A DNA stretch of 64,000 nt from positions 186,001-250,000 of the forward strand of contig NZ_JAAGVZ010000005.1 of the NCBI RefSeq assembly GCF_010882125.1. Reading direction: 5' to 3'. Origin of the DNA: Peribacillus alkalitolerans. GTDB taxonomy: Bacteria; Bacillota; Bacilli; Bacillales; DSM-1321. Positions 43,596 to 55,475 of the stretch are shown here, piece by piece (positions within the stretch are counted from its first letter, which is position 1; every line of letters begins with the position of its first letter). The notes below the pieces were generated by a model. The model was not told where the DNA came from. It searched no databases and saw only the letters and a list, made by a program, of their open reading frames with translations. The position numbers and the translations under genes were made by a program.

Positions 43596-46500
43596 TTATT
43601 GTTGAACTACTGTCACTGTTTGAGAACTTGTCGTTACTTTAAAGCCTTGCTTGTTTACCACATCCGCTGAGACAGAATACGTCCCGCTAGGAAGATCCGC
43701 TTCCGGAGTCCAGTTCAAATGGATTTCATGCTCATTTTCAACCTCGATAGAATCGACGATCTTGCCGTTTACATCTTTAATGTTTATTTTCCAATCTACA
43801 CGGTTATTGGCAAAGGCATTAATTCCTGCTGGAGTACTAGCATTAACATTCTTATTTGGATATACGCTGAACCAACTTACAAGCATTCCTTCATTAACAT
43901 AGGAAGGATCTCCCCAAACAGTATAGCTATGGTTTAGAGCATAATCGGCACCTAAAACTACCACACTCTTAGGCTCTTCTTTTACCAATACCGATGTTTG
44001 TCCCTCTTCTAAAGGCTTATACTTACCGTTATACCAAACGATTGCACCGTTAAAGCCGCTACCTTTTTCGTTGTCTTTCGCTTTGAAGGAAATTTCATAT
44101 TGTCCGTCTTTTGGTTGTACTTGAATATCGGATACTACTGGAGCAACAGAATCTACATTCACCGGAATTTTTACTTCTTGCGGTTTTGCATCCTTGTAAT
44201 CTAGTGTTGTTTTAATTACATAGTTGTAAGTACCATCATTGACAACTTGTCCGCTTTGGTCTTTTACATTCCATAAATAACCACCATTCAGATAGTCACG
44301 GAATGACATAATATTTTTCCGGAACTTCCACGGCTTCCCAGTATATTCACTAAAATCACCAAGATATTGAACCAATTCTCCTTTTTCATTCTCCACGTAC
44401 ATTTCTGTTTTCTGTAAGTTGCGAAGTGTGGTGAATGTTGGGAATACACCTGGATAGATCGAGTTCGGTGAAATTACGATCCGATCCATATTAAACGTTC
44501 CTTTTCTTGGGTCATAACCTAATGGGAATGTGCCTTCTGAGAATGGCTCATCATTCCACAGAACCGTATATCCTAAGAACGCATCTTTATCCCATGCAAC
44601 AGGGTCAAGGTTCTGCGCTTGATCCCATTTTCCATAGAAGCCCATGTAAGGGACTGTTAACGGGACGGCTGAATCGCTATTTTTGCCTGTTGGAACCAGA
44701 CGTACATACCCTTCAACAAATGTTCCTTGCTTTAAGCTTGATGGCAATGAGATTTGGACGTCCAAGTTCTTCTCTTGTCCCGGTTTAATCTTTAGTGTCT
44801 TTCCTTCTGAATGAGTTACTTTTTCCCCGTTTACCAATACTGAAGCACCCTGTACACGCTTGCTTGTTAAAGTTAAATATTCTTTGGAATCCAATGCCCC
44901 GTCATTGTCTAAGTCAAATTCTTTCGTTTCTGTTCCATCCGTCAATACATCTACATAGACTGTGTATTCCAAGTCTTTTACATCTAGTTTTTCAAGTGCT
45001 TCTACATTCAGCTTGAATTGAGCCTTGTTACTCTTAATCTCTTTTAATGCAACTGATCCAGCTTGCTCTAGCGGAGTTTTTTCACTTGTTACAAGTACAG
45101 GTGTGTTAATGGCATTTTGAATTTGCATTAACCCTGATCCTTGAACACGCGGTGAGTAAGGTAATTCACTGTTGGTACGAGGATCTTGTATTAATTGAGA
45201 TGTATTCATTAATGCGATTTTTGCTTTTAAAGCCGTTTCCTTTGAATGAGATAAGCCCTTTTCATATAAAGCTTGAAGCAATAGTGCAGAACCGCCAGCT
45301 ACATGCGGAGTTGCCATCGATGTTCCGCTCATAATCTCATATTCATTACCAGGAACAGTGGAGTAAATATTGCCTCCTGGTGCAGAAATCTCCGGTTTAA
45401 AGTCTAATGTATGAGGTGCACCATATGATGAGAAATCTGATATCGTATTCTTATCCTCATTTTCAACATATGTTCCTTTTGACATTTTCATTTTCACACT
45501 TTGACCACTCGAAAGTTTTGTAATTAACGCATCTCCTGCTTTTTTGCTTGTCGTTGCGGCAGGAATAAAGAAAGAACTTAGATATACGTATGGAAAGTCA
45601 GCCATTTCAGTAGGCGGCACAAGGATGACTGCTTTGGCGCCTTTCTTTTTCGCTTCATTTTGTACATACGAGTAAGTAGCATATGGCTGCTTCGGTTTTG
45701 CCACAACAATTTTACCCGTAACGTCTTTTCCAACGAAATCTGCTGTTTTCCCTTCCCCTACATAGACCATTTCATAGCTTTCGCCTGGTGTTAACACACT
45801 AGAAAGCTTGAAGTTATATTGAGTTTGATCTTGGTATGGAAGCTGCAAGCCGTTTTCTTCTGCTAAGGTGCTCATATGGATATTTGTATTTTCATAGGAA
45901 GCCACTGACAATGCAAAAGGACTTACGCTTGGTTCTCCAACTGTCCCAATATCTGGATTTTCAGCATACGGTTTTGCTGCAGACTGTAAGAGGTTGTTTT
46001 TTGTACTATAAGCAGAATTACCACCCGCTACCACGACAAGAGTCCCTTGCTCCGTCGCTTCACGTATCGATTTTTGGATTGGATCGTTTTCCTCTCCAAC
46101 AAACCCTGCATCAGAGCCTAAACTCATATTAATGACATCCGCACCCATTGTCACTGCGTGCTCAATACCAGCAATAATGTCATCTTCATAAGCTCCGCCA
46201 CCATTATCGGAGAATACTTTTTCCGCTAACAACTGCACACCTGGAGCTATACCTTTTACTCCGTCGTTTTCTTCGTCACCATTCGCCCCAACTGTTCCGG
46301 CAACGTGCATCCCATGAGGACTTCCATATTGCCCGCGTGGAATTACGTCTGTATCATTATCCGCCCAGTCATATCCTGTAGGTACCTTGTCGCTGTACCA
46401 CACTTCATTTACTTCAGTTTCTGCAAGCTTTCCTTGCACTGACTCTTGGCTCCACTTCTCATTTTCTTTCCCTTTTTCGGTCAACGTCATGTCCTTATGC

Positions 46501-47114
46501 GTATAATCAACTCCAGAGTCGACAATCGCCACAAGCAATCCGTCACCTTCATATCCATATTGCTCCCAAACCTTCTGAGCTTGTACCAATTCCTTGCTCG
46601 CCCCCATAGATGGTTGGAATGTTCTTGCGATATGTACATTTGTCACACCAAGAGTTGCTTGGATTTCTTTTACATTACGAAACTCCGTTTCCAGACTGAA
46701 TCCATTAAAGCCTTCAAAGAAACGATGTTTTACCTTGTGGGAAGATATTTTCTTAGAAATTTGTCCAATTACTTGATCTTGTTTTTGCTTGAAGTTCTTC
46801 TTTTTATCTTTGGAGGTTTTAGTGATTTCTGATGGCTGCTCAACCTCAACAATTAAGCGAATCTTTTCATTGGGTTTATAAGGCTTCGCCAAACCGCTTT
46901 TAGTCAAATCCTTATATCCAAACTGATCTGCCGCTTCTTCTGACGCTTGTTTTTGTTCTTCTAAGAATATTTTATGACCTTGCTTTGCAATGTCCTCTAC
47001 ACTTGGAGCTACAGTATTTTGTGTCGCTTCTGCAAATCCTGTTGTTGTTAACAACATTGCAGCCAAAGTTGTCGTTGCAAATACCTTATATGGAAACCCT
47101 CTTCTCTTTTTCAT
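43596..47114 (-). CDS. Large secreted subtilisin-like serine protease (S8, Vpr/C5a-peptidase-like)
   Basis: 1172 residues. Signal peptide about 1-30; inhibitor I9-like propeptide (about 82-165); S8 catalytic domain with D199 (VDSGVDYTH), H267 (SPHGMHVAGT) and S599 (GTSMATPHVAGG); a PA domain inserted at about 430-550; then an Fn3-like domain (about 690-830) and C-terminal Ig/FlgD-like beta domains to 1172. No sortase signal or S-layer repeat seen. It is longer than Vpr (806 aa). An extracellular nutrient-scavenging role is likely. A regulator of the peptide-sensor type is encoded next upstream. Confidence 0.92.
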   Translation of the reverse strand: MKKRRGFPYKVFATTTLAAMLLTTTGFAEATQNTVAPSVEDIAKQGHKIFLEEQKQASEEAADQFGYKDLTKSGLAKPYKPNEKIRLIVEVEQPSEITKTSKDKKKNFKQKQDQVIGQISKKISSHKVKHRFFEGFNGFSLETEFRNVKEIQATLGVTNVHIARTFQPSMGASKELVQAQKVWEQYGYEGDGLLVAIVDSGVDYTHKDMTLTEKGKENEKWSQESVQGKLAETEVNEVWYSDKVPTGYDWADNDTDVIPRGQYGSPHGMHVAGTVGANGDEENDGVKGIAPGVQLLAEKVFSDNGGGAYEDDIIAGIEHAVTMGADVINMSLGSDAGFVGEENDPIQKSIREATEQGTLVVVAGGNSAYSTKNNLLQSAAKPYAENPDIGTVGEPSVSPFALSVASYENTNIHMSTLAEENGLQLPYQDQTQYNFKLSSVLTPGESYEMVYVGEGKTADFVGKDVTGKIVVAKPKQPYATYSYVQNEAKKKGAKAVILVPPTEMADFPYVYLSSFFIPAATTSKKAGDALITKLSSGQSVKMKMSKGTYVENEDKNTISDFSSYGAPHTLDFKPEISAPGGNIYSTVPGNEYEIMSGTSMATPHVAGGSALLLQALYEKGLSHSKETALKAKIALMNTSQLIQDPRTNSELPYSPRVQGSGLMQIQNAINTPVLVTSEKTPLEQAGSVALKEIKSNKAQFKLNVEALEKLDVKDLEYTVYVDVLTDGTETKEFDLDNDGALDSKEYLTLTSKRVQGASVLVNGEKVTHSEGKTLKIKPGQEKNLDVQISLPSSLKQGTFVEGYVRLVPTGKNSDSAVPLTVPYMGFYGKWDQAQNLDPVAWDKDAFLGYTVLWNDEPFSEGTFPLGYDPRKGTFNMDRIVISPNSIYPGVFPTFTTLRNLQKTEMYVENEKGELVQYLGDFSEYTGKPWKFRKNIMSFRDYLNGGYLWNVKDQSGQVVNDGTYNYVIKTTLDYKDAKPQEVKIPVNVDSVAPVVSDIQVQPKDGQYEISFKAKDNEKGSGFNGAIVWYNGKYKPLEEGQTSVLVKEEPKSVVVLGADYALNHSYTVWGDPSYVNEGMLVSWFSVYPNKNVNASTPAGINAFANNRVDWKINIKDVNGKIVDSIEVENEHEIHLNWTPEADLPSGTYSVSADVVNKQGFKVTTSSQTVTVVQQ

Positions 47115-47507
47115 TTCCCACGCTTCCTCTCTGTTTTACTAAATGGCTAATAATACTTAAAATCCTCTAAATCTACTACAAATTAAATAGATAAGAATAA
47201 GAAAGATATATTTCTTAAGATTCTAAATATTTATATTTCTAATGTTAATGACCTTGGAATTAGATTGCTATGGGGGTTATTAGACGAGACTTTCAACCTA
47301 CTCTATCTTTCTAAAAGACCTAATATATATAAAAAAGATAGATTCCTTCAAGAAAATTAGTCTAAGAGGCCCAATTGTTTTTATAGGATTTGGGGTTTTT
47401 GCCACGATTAATAGAGAGCAAAAGAAAAACACGGAAAAAACATCCGTGTCTTTAAAAATGATATTAATAGGACTGAAAATAGCTTTTGGATCATAGCGCT
47501 GTATCAT
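47115..47507. other. Protease promoter region and gap, 393 bases
   Basis: AT-rich. Contains an imperfect palindrome at 47208-47230 (arms ATATTT / AAATAT, 23 bases) about 95 bases upstream of the protease ATG, a possible operator. The regulator's terminator is at its other end. I looked for, and did not find, a small peptide-pheromone gene with a ribosome site. Confidence 0.5.
47423..47449 (-). terminator. Terminator after the RRNPP-like regulator
   Basis: Minus strand ACACGG, 9-base loop, CCGTGT followed by TTTTTC. Confidence 0.8.
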
Positions 47508-48755
47508 TTATTCGTGATCATAGTAGCTCTTTCCCCCTTGGAAGCAGGAGTTTGCAAGGCTTAAGGCTTTGGTAGTTTCACCAGTTTGGATGTAATATTG
47601 AAAAAGTTTTTTTTCATAGTGTTCAATTAATATGGTGTAACCAATATCTTTAAAATGAGGCAAAGCTGTGGTCTCAATAAACTGAAAAAAATTCTCTTCT
47701 TCTTGATTTAATAGATAAATATGTAATTGGAAATAAATCCAGCTAAATGCTTTTTTCGAATTAGCTAAATTAAGTCCTTTATATGCTAAATTCTTTAAGA
47801 TTTCTATTGATAATAGATTTCCTTTATAACAAGCATTGATATATCCATCTAAAACAGTTAAATAGTAAGGATTGTTTTCATCTATTAGTTTCATAGATTG
47901 TTGGTATAGATCCGATGCATCTCTATATCTCTTTCTTCTATAAAGTTCAAATGCAAGATTATGATAGAGCTTAGATTTACGATCCATATCATGGATAGAA
48001 TCGCATGTTCGGATCAATTGCTCATAACGTTCTTTAGTTTCATTAAAATCGTGGAGCTCCTTTGAATTCAATTGGATGAGCATCATCATTTCGGTATCAA
48101 TAATACGTTTAACATTAAATGTTTTTTGAAAGTAATGCAAAACCTTCTCGGCGTAATAATAAGAAATAATATTAGAATGGATGGAATGATAAGCAATAGT
48201 CAAATGGTAATAGTATTCAAATTGATTATACTCATTTTGATCTATTGTAGTTAAAATATGTATACTTTCCCGATATTGTCCTTGTAGATAATAATAGATT
48301 CCTAGTACGTGCTTTAACATATTGCGATCACGAGGGGAAAAAGTCGACTCTTTTTTTTGCAAATCTTGAATAATCGAATACGCAGAATCTAATTTGTGAA
48401 TGGACAAATAATACCTAGCTGATAGTAATTGAAAAAAAACATAAAAATCTGGAATGTGAATCAGCTTTTCATTTTCAATTTCCTTTTTTAAAGTCTCAGA
48501 TTCTTTGTTTTGTTGCATGATCAACGAATTATGCCATTGATCCAGCTTTTGTTGTAGATTATTATATCGAGAAAATTCATCATCAAGGTTAATATTTAAC
48601 CTATTGGCTAATAGATCTGTTATTTCCCCTGAGTATTCTGTTATACCTCTTTCAATTTTACTTAGGTGTGTGACTGAACAAATTCCTTCAACCAGTTTAC
48701 CTTGGGTCAAACCAGTTTGTTCACGATAAAACTTAATAAGCTTTCCCTGTAGCAT
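47508..48755 (-). CDS. HTH-XRE/TPR regulator, RRNPP (PlcR/NprR/Rgg-like) type
   Basis: 415 residues. N-terminal XRE helix-turn-helix (about 4-58: FYREQTGLTQGKLVEGICSV, HLSKIERGI) and a C-terminal array of helical hairpin/TPR repeats (about 65-405). This architecture is that of peptide-sensing quorum regulators that switch on secreted enzymes at high density. Lies upstream of the S8 protease on the same strand with its own terminator. GAGGTGGGTGG precedes the ATG. No cognate peptide gene found. It could instead be a Rgg/MutR-like regulator. Confidence 0.75.
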   Translation of the reverse strand: MLQGKLIKFYREQTGLTQGKLVEGICSVTHLSKIERGITEYSGEITDLLANRLNINLDDEFSRYNNLQQKLDQWHNSLIMQQNKESETLKKEIENEKLIHIPDFYVFFQLLSARYYLSIHKLDSAYSIIQDLQKKESTFSPRDRNMLKHVLGIYYYLQGQYRESIHILTTIDQNEYNQFEYYYHLTIAYHSIHSNIISYYYAEKVLHYFQKTFNVKRIIDTEMMMLIQLNSKELHDFNETKERYEQLIRTCDSIHDMDRKSKLYHNLAFELYRRKRYRDASDLYQQSMKLIDENNPYYLTVLDGYINACYKGNLLSIEILKNLAYKGLNLANSKKAFSWIYFQLHIYLLNQEEENFFQFIETTALPHFKDIGYTILIEHYEKKLFQYYIQTGETTKALSLANSCFQGGKSYYDHE

Positions 48756-48847
48756 GTCCCACCCACCTCAAGTATGAAAATATAATTATTATTATAAATA
48801 GATAAGTAGAAATTTTCTACATTTATAGAAAATAGAACATAAAAAAA

Positions 48848-48874
48848 GAAAGTGGAGATGAATCTTCCACTTTT
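48848..48874 (-). terminator. Terminator downstream of lacZ
   Basis: Minus strand AAAGTGGA / TCCACTTT, 9-base loop, followed by CTTTTTTT. Separates lacZ from the regulator gene. Confidence 0.85.
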
Positions 48875-48899
48875 TATGAACACTTTCCCACTGCTAATT

Positions 48900-48922
48900 C
48901 GACAAGTGCCAGGCACTTGTCG
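48900..48922. repeat. Perfect palindrome between lacZ and its terminator
   Basis: CGACAAGTGCC-A-GGCACTTGTCG: 11-base perfect arms around one base, without a T-run. Could be a small extragenic palindrome, a protein site, or extra transcript-stabilising hairpin after lacZ. Confidence 0.6.
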
Positions 48923-48937
48923 ATTATTTTCTATTAA

Positions 48938-52030
<3,093 letters not shown>

Positions 52031-52072
52031 TCACCTCAACATCATTCATTACGATTTGACAGAAAAAGATAG

Positions 52073-52098
52073 GGTGACTCCTTTGCTTTCGAGTCACC
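52073..52098. terminator. Hairpin upstream of lacZ
   Basis: GGTGACTC / GAGTCACC, 8 pairs with a 10-base loop; minus-strand continuation CTATCTTTTTC. It could stop read-through from the upstream operon or attenuate lacZ. Confidence 0.6.
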
Positions 52099-52112
52099 AT
52101 CAGTTTTAATGA

Positions 52113-52338
52113 AAGGCTCTTTTCGTATATATTGTGTTTTAAACTCTAAAGTTTGCCCGTTGATTGCAGCGAGAGGCACTTGCTTTCCGCGGGGAGGGTG
52201 GGAGCCTCCTCGGCGTTCCGCCTGTGGGGTCTCCCACTTCCCTCTATTTCCCGCATGAGTCAAGTGCCCTCCGCTACAATCACCTCAGACATGTATTTAT
52301 AAATTGCACTAAAAAGCAACAAACTTTACGAAAACAGC
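52113..52338. repeat. MITE-like dispersed repeat, copy 4 (short form) with flanking direct repeat
   Basis: Element AAGGCTCTTTTCGTA... to ...CAAACTTTACGAAAACAGCC. The right end's complement (GGCTGTTTTCGTAAAGTTTG) occurs at the left as two blocks, GGCTCTTTTCGTA (52115-52127) and AAAGTTTG (52147-52154). Inside is the long hairpin GATTGCAGCG...GGCACTTG / CAAGTGCC...CGCTACAATC. TAATGA stands immediately on both sides (52107-52112, 52339-52344), which looks like a target-site duplication. Occupies the lacZ-P-protein gap; no gene in the rest. Confidence 0.8.
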
Positions 52339-52435
52339 CTAATGATACAAAATTTAATCTTACATTCTAACCAGCACATAAAATATTTATAATTTTGAAA
52401 AAACTCCATACTAAACCCATATATCTACAAATTTA

Positions 52436-54007
52436 TTACACATGATGGCGAGCTTTCGCTTTTTTCAAATATGAACTCCAAGTGATGCACCACTTCTCAG
52501 GGTTATCTAAATAATCCTGTTCATCTAATTTGTGTATCGTACTATTTTGCGGGGCATTCAAAATGTTGCTTGGATTCCCATAAGCTTCATTCGAAATTTG
52601 CTCAAGTGCTGAAATATATTCATCCAAATCCTGCTTTGAATAAGACTCTGTAGGTTCAAGTGTAAATGGTTGTTTGACGATATATGGATGGTGACTAGTC
52701 CAGTAGTGAAGACCGAAGTCAGTCATTCTTCTTTGGATATCCTCTGTCGTTATACCCGTTTCATAGGTTAACTGTTGCCAGCTATATCGAACTTGCTCTA
52801 ATCGATGTCCTTTGACGTACGGTGCACTTGCTCCTTTAATATTCATTACGTTGTGATACATATAGTTATTATTTAAGACGGCAATTTTTGCGACTTCCTT
52901 CAGTCCATCAGCTCCAAGAGCACGAATCCAAGCATAAGAGCGTAAAACAGTTTGTGCCACTCCATGAAAAGCTCGAACCTTACCAATCGAATTTTTTAAA
53001 TCGTATTGTAGAGTATATATTCCATCCTTATGCTCCACGATTGGTACAGGTAAGAATTCTTTTAATTCTTCGGTTACTCCTAGAGCTCCTGTTGCTGGGC
53101 CTCCACACATATGTGGTGCAGCGAAAGTTTTGTGTAAATTAAAGAAGCACATATCAAAGCCTGCTTCCTTTGCTCTCGTGATGCCTAATAGTCCATTCGC
53201 ATTGGCTTGATCGTAATAGCAAATCCCTCCTGCGTCATGAACGATTTTCGTGAACTCCTTAATTTTCGGATTAAATATTCCCGTATCTTCTGGATTTGCC
53301 ACAACAAAGCCTGCTGTTCTGTCTGATACAACCGATTTTAGCTTTTCAATATCTGGGAACCCATTTTCATCTGGATAGAGAGTAATAATTTTATAGCCCT
53401 TTACCACTGCAGTTGCAGCTTGAGATGGATGGGAAAAGATGGTGGTAATGATTTCATTTCGTTTTTCACCTTCGCCTCGTTGTTCATGATATTTCCTAAC
53501 AATCGACGCCATCGTAAAAAGAGCTTGTGTGCCTCCACTCGGCTGAAAAGAGAAATAGTCCATCCCCGAAATTTCGCGCATACATAAGTCGAGCTTATAG
53601 AAAATCTCTAGCATTCCTTGAACCGTTTCTTCTGGTTGTAACGGGTGAAGCTCCATCATTTTAGGATTACGTGTTAACATCTCGTTTACTTTTGGAATGT
53701 ACTTCATCGTACATGTACCTTGACCGATTTCAACGTTAAAATCCGAGCCTAGCGTTTCCTGTGATAGTCTAAGATAATGTCGCAATACGCGTGCTTGACC
53801 AATTTCCGGAAGATTAGGCTTCCCTTTTCTTTGCATGGAAGCTGGAATAACCGAGATTCCATCACCAACAGCTATGGCAACCTTCTCATGTACAGGTGGT
53901 ACCTCCACTCCCTTTTCACCTGGATGATGGAGCTCAAAAATCACTGGTTCATTCCATTTTGCTTGATGGAAATCGCGCGTTTTATTATTACGCTGAATAA
54001 ATTTCAT
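52436..54007 (-). CDS. Divergent GcvPB-like PLP enzyme (glycine dehydrogenase (decarboxylating) subunit 2 family)
   Basis: 523 residues, fold type I PLP protein homologous to subunit 2 of the two-subunit glycine cleavage P-protein. The PLP lysine is K293 in FNLHKTFAAPH, and GQGTCTMKYIPK (95-106) is conserved. The usual glycine-rich loop after HKTF (PHGGGGPG) is altered to PHMCGGPATG, the AHGxNPAS region reads SHPSQAA (192-198), and EPAAGAHGE reads QPSGGTQAL. These are positions near substrate and lipoyl-arm binding, so activity on glycine with H-protein is doubtful. ATG 54007 has GGAG before it. It follows its partner by 27 bases. Confidence 0.85.
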   Translation of the reverse strand: MKFIQRNNKTRDFHQAKWNEPVIFELHHPGEKGVEVPPVHEKVAIAVGDGISVIPASMQRKGKPNLPEIGQARVLRHYLRLSQETLGSDFNVEIGQGTCTMKYIPKVNEMLTRNPKMMELHPLQPEETVQGMLEIFYKLDLCMREISGMDYFSFQPSGGTQALFTMASIVRKYHEQRGEGEKRNEIITTIFSHPSQAATAVVKGYKIITLYPDENGFPDIEKLKSVVSDRTAGFVVANPEDTGIFNPKIKEFTKIVHDAGGICYYDQANANGLLGITRAKEAGFDMCFFNLHKTFAAPHMCGGPATGALGVTEELKEFLPVPIVEHKDGIYTLQYDLKNSIGKVRAFHGVAQTVLRSYAWIRALGADGLKEVAKIAVLNNNYMYHNVMNIKGASAPYVKGHRLEQVRYSWQQLTYETGITTEDIQRRMTDFGLHYWTSHHPYIVKQPFTLEPTESYSKQDLDEYISALEQISNEAYGNPSNILNAPQNSTIHKLDEQDYLDNPEKWCITWSSYLKKAKARHHV

Positions 54008-54034
54008 GTTTACCAACTCCACTCTAGGTATTAT

Positions 54035-55423
54035 TTATTTGGTTAATATGGTCTTTAAGGCTGTTACAAGATGGTCAATATCTTCTTTTGCGTGTACTTC
54101 AGTTACACAAAATAGTGCTGATTGACCGAGCTCTGGGAACTCTTGAGAAAGATCTTTCCCACCAAAAATTCTATTTTCAAGAAGCATTTTATTAATCTGT
54201 TCGATTGTATAACCAGTCTCATTGAAGTCGACGATAAATTCTTTAAAAAATGGTGAAACGAAGCGTGATCCCTTAACTCCCGCAATTTGATTTAACTGAT
54301 GGACAGCATATTGACTATTTTGCATAATCGTTTGCCCTACTTCTTGAATACCATGTGGACCTAATAAAGCTAAATACACACCCGCTGTAATCCCCCATAA
54401 AGCAGTTTGAGTCCCAACCGATTCCTTGCCTGTTTCTCGATGAGCAAACGATGTTCTGTCATATGCTACATCACCAAAGCCATATTCCCCCTCTTTTACG
54501 GTTGGAATGATTCCAAATAACCTGGATGGAAATTCATTAATGAAGGTCGGATCATCATGAGTCGCAATGAACCCCGATTGTCCTCCACTGAAATTCATAT
54601 GCATACCTAACGGCTGCAAATCTCCGCATACAATATCAGCTCCATAATGACTTGGAGGTGCTATTACTCCTAGCGAAATAGGGTCCACTCCTACTACCAT
54701 TAATGTCTTTTTTTCTTTAAGTAGATTAGAAATTTGTTGTCCTTGCGATTCAATAAAACCGAGATAGGATGGATTTTCGTAATAGAATGCCGCTACATCT
54801 GTCGTTAATTTTGCTCTTAAATCCTCTAAATTGAGTTCTCCTGATTCAATGTCGAATTTAACAAATTCGAATTGTAAATCAGGTGATCCGTAATTCATGA
54901 TAATTTTCTTACGCTCTGGTGCTACGGTTTTAGCTAGTAGTATTTTCTTCCTACCCGTTATCCGAGAAGCCATTCTAATAGAGGTAGCAGCTGCTTGCCC
55001 CCAATCAAAGGTTGGTACATTCACAACATCCATATCTACTAATTCAGCTACTAAGCTTTGATACTCAAAAAGTGCTTGAAAACGACCATGATCTTCATAA
55101 GGTTCACCAGCATACGCGGTGACAAACTCCGATCGTTGATTAATTTCATCACATACTGCCGGGATAAAATGCTGCCAGCAACCCGCACCTAAAAAGTTTA
55201 TATATTCGTTAGTGCTAATGTTCTTTTTCAGCGTATCTTCAATATGACGGCGAAGCTCGTATTCCGTTAAGGCTTTAGGAATCTTTAAATCCGCTTTAAG
55301 TTGAAGTTCATCAGGGATGCAGGAATATAATTCCATAATTGATTTAGCTCCGATAACCTTCAGCATCTCCTCCTGAACTTCCGGAACCATATTTGGAATA
55401 TATGGATGTACTTTTTGTGACAT
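54035..55423 (-). CDS. Divergent GcvPA-like protein (glycine dehydrogenase subunit 1 family)
   Basis: 462 residues, homologous to subunit 1 of the P-protein. FLGAG (77-81) and VDPISLGVIAPPSHYGADI are conserved. The near-invariant TAYTPYQPE is here TAYAGEPYED (102-111), YDGGTA reads FDWGQAA (139-145), and the IRR-KATSNICT block reads AHRETGKESVGT. These are substrate-contact segments in the true enzyme, so a changed substrate is likely. In an apparent operon: SDR, then this gene, then the GcvPB-like gene. Confidence 0.85.
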   Translation of the reverse strand: MSQKVHPYIPNMVPEVQEEMLKVIGAKSIMELYSCIPDELQLKADLKIPKALTEYELRRHIEDTLKKNISTNEYINFLGAGCWQHFIPAVCDEINQRSEFVTAYAGEPYEDHGRFQALFEYQSLVAELVDMDVVNVPTFDWGQAAATSIRMASRITGRKKILLAKTVAPERKKIIMNYGSPDLQFEFVKFDIESGELNLEDLRAKLTTDVAAFYYENPSYLGFIESQGQQISNLLKEKKTLMVVGVDPISLGVIAPPSHYGADIVCGDLQPLGMHMNFSGGQSGFIATHDDPTFINEFPSRLFGIIPTVKEGEYGFGDVAYDRTSFAHRETGKESVGTQTALWGITAGVYLALLGPHGIQEVGQTIMQNSQYAVHQLNQIAGVKGSRFVSPFFKEFIVDFNETGYTIEQINKMLLENRIFGGKDLSQEFPELGQSALFCVTEVHAKEDIDHLVTALKTILTK

Positions 55424-55475
55424 AACAATACCCCTCCTTGTTTAGCTAGCATTTATTTTTACTTTATGGTACTGA

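Noticed and set aside
47298-47507. 69-codon minus-strand frame immediately after the RRNPP-like regulator, considered as pheromone precursor
   Set aside because: No ribosome site, no signal-peptide layout, and the regulator's terminator hairpin lies inside it.
52164-52370. 68-codon frame through repeat copy 4
   Set aside because: It is a chance frame in the non-coding repeat; the same repeat elsewhere is not open in this frame.
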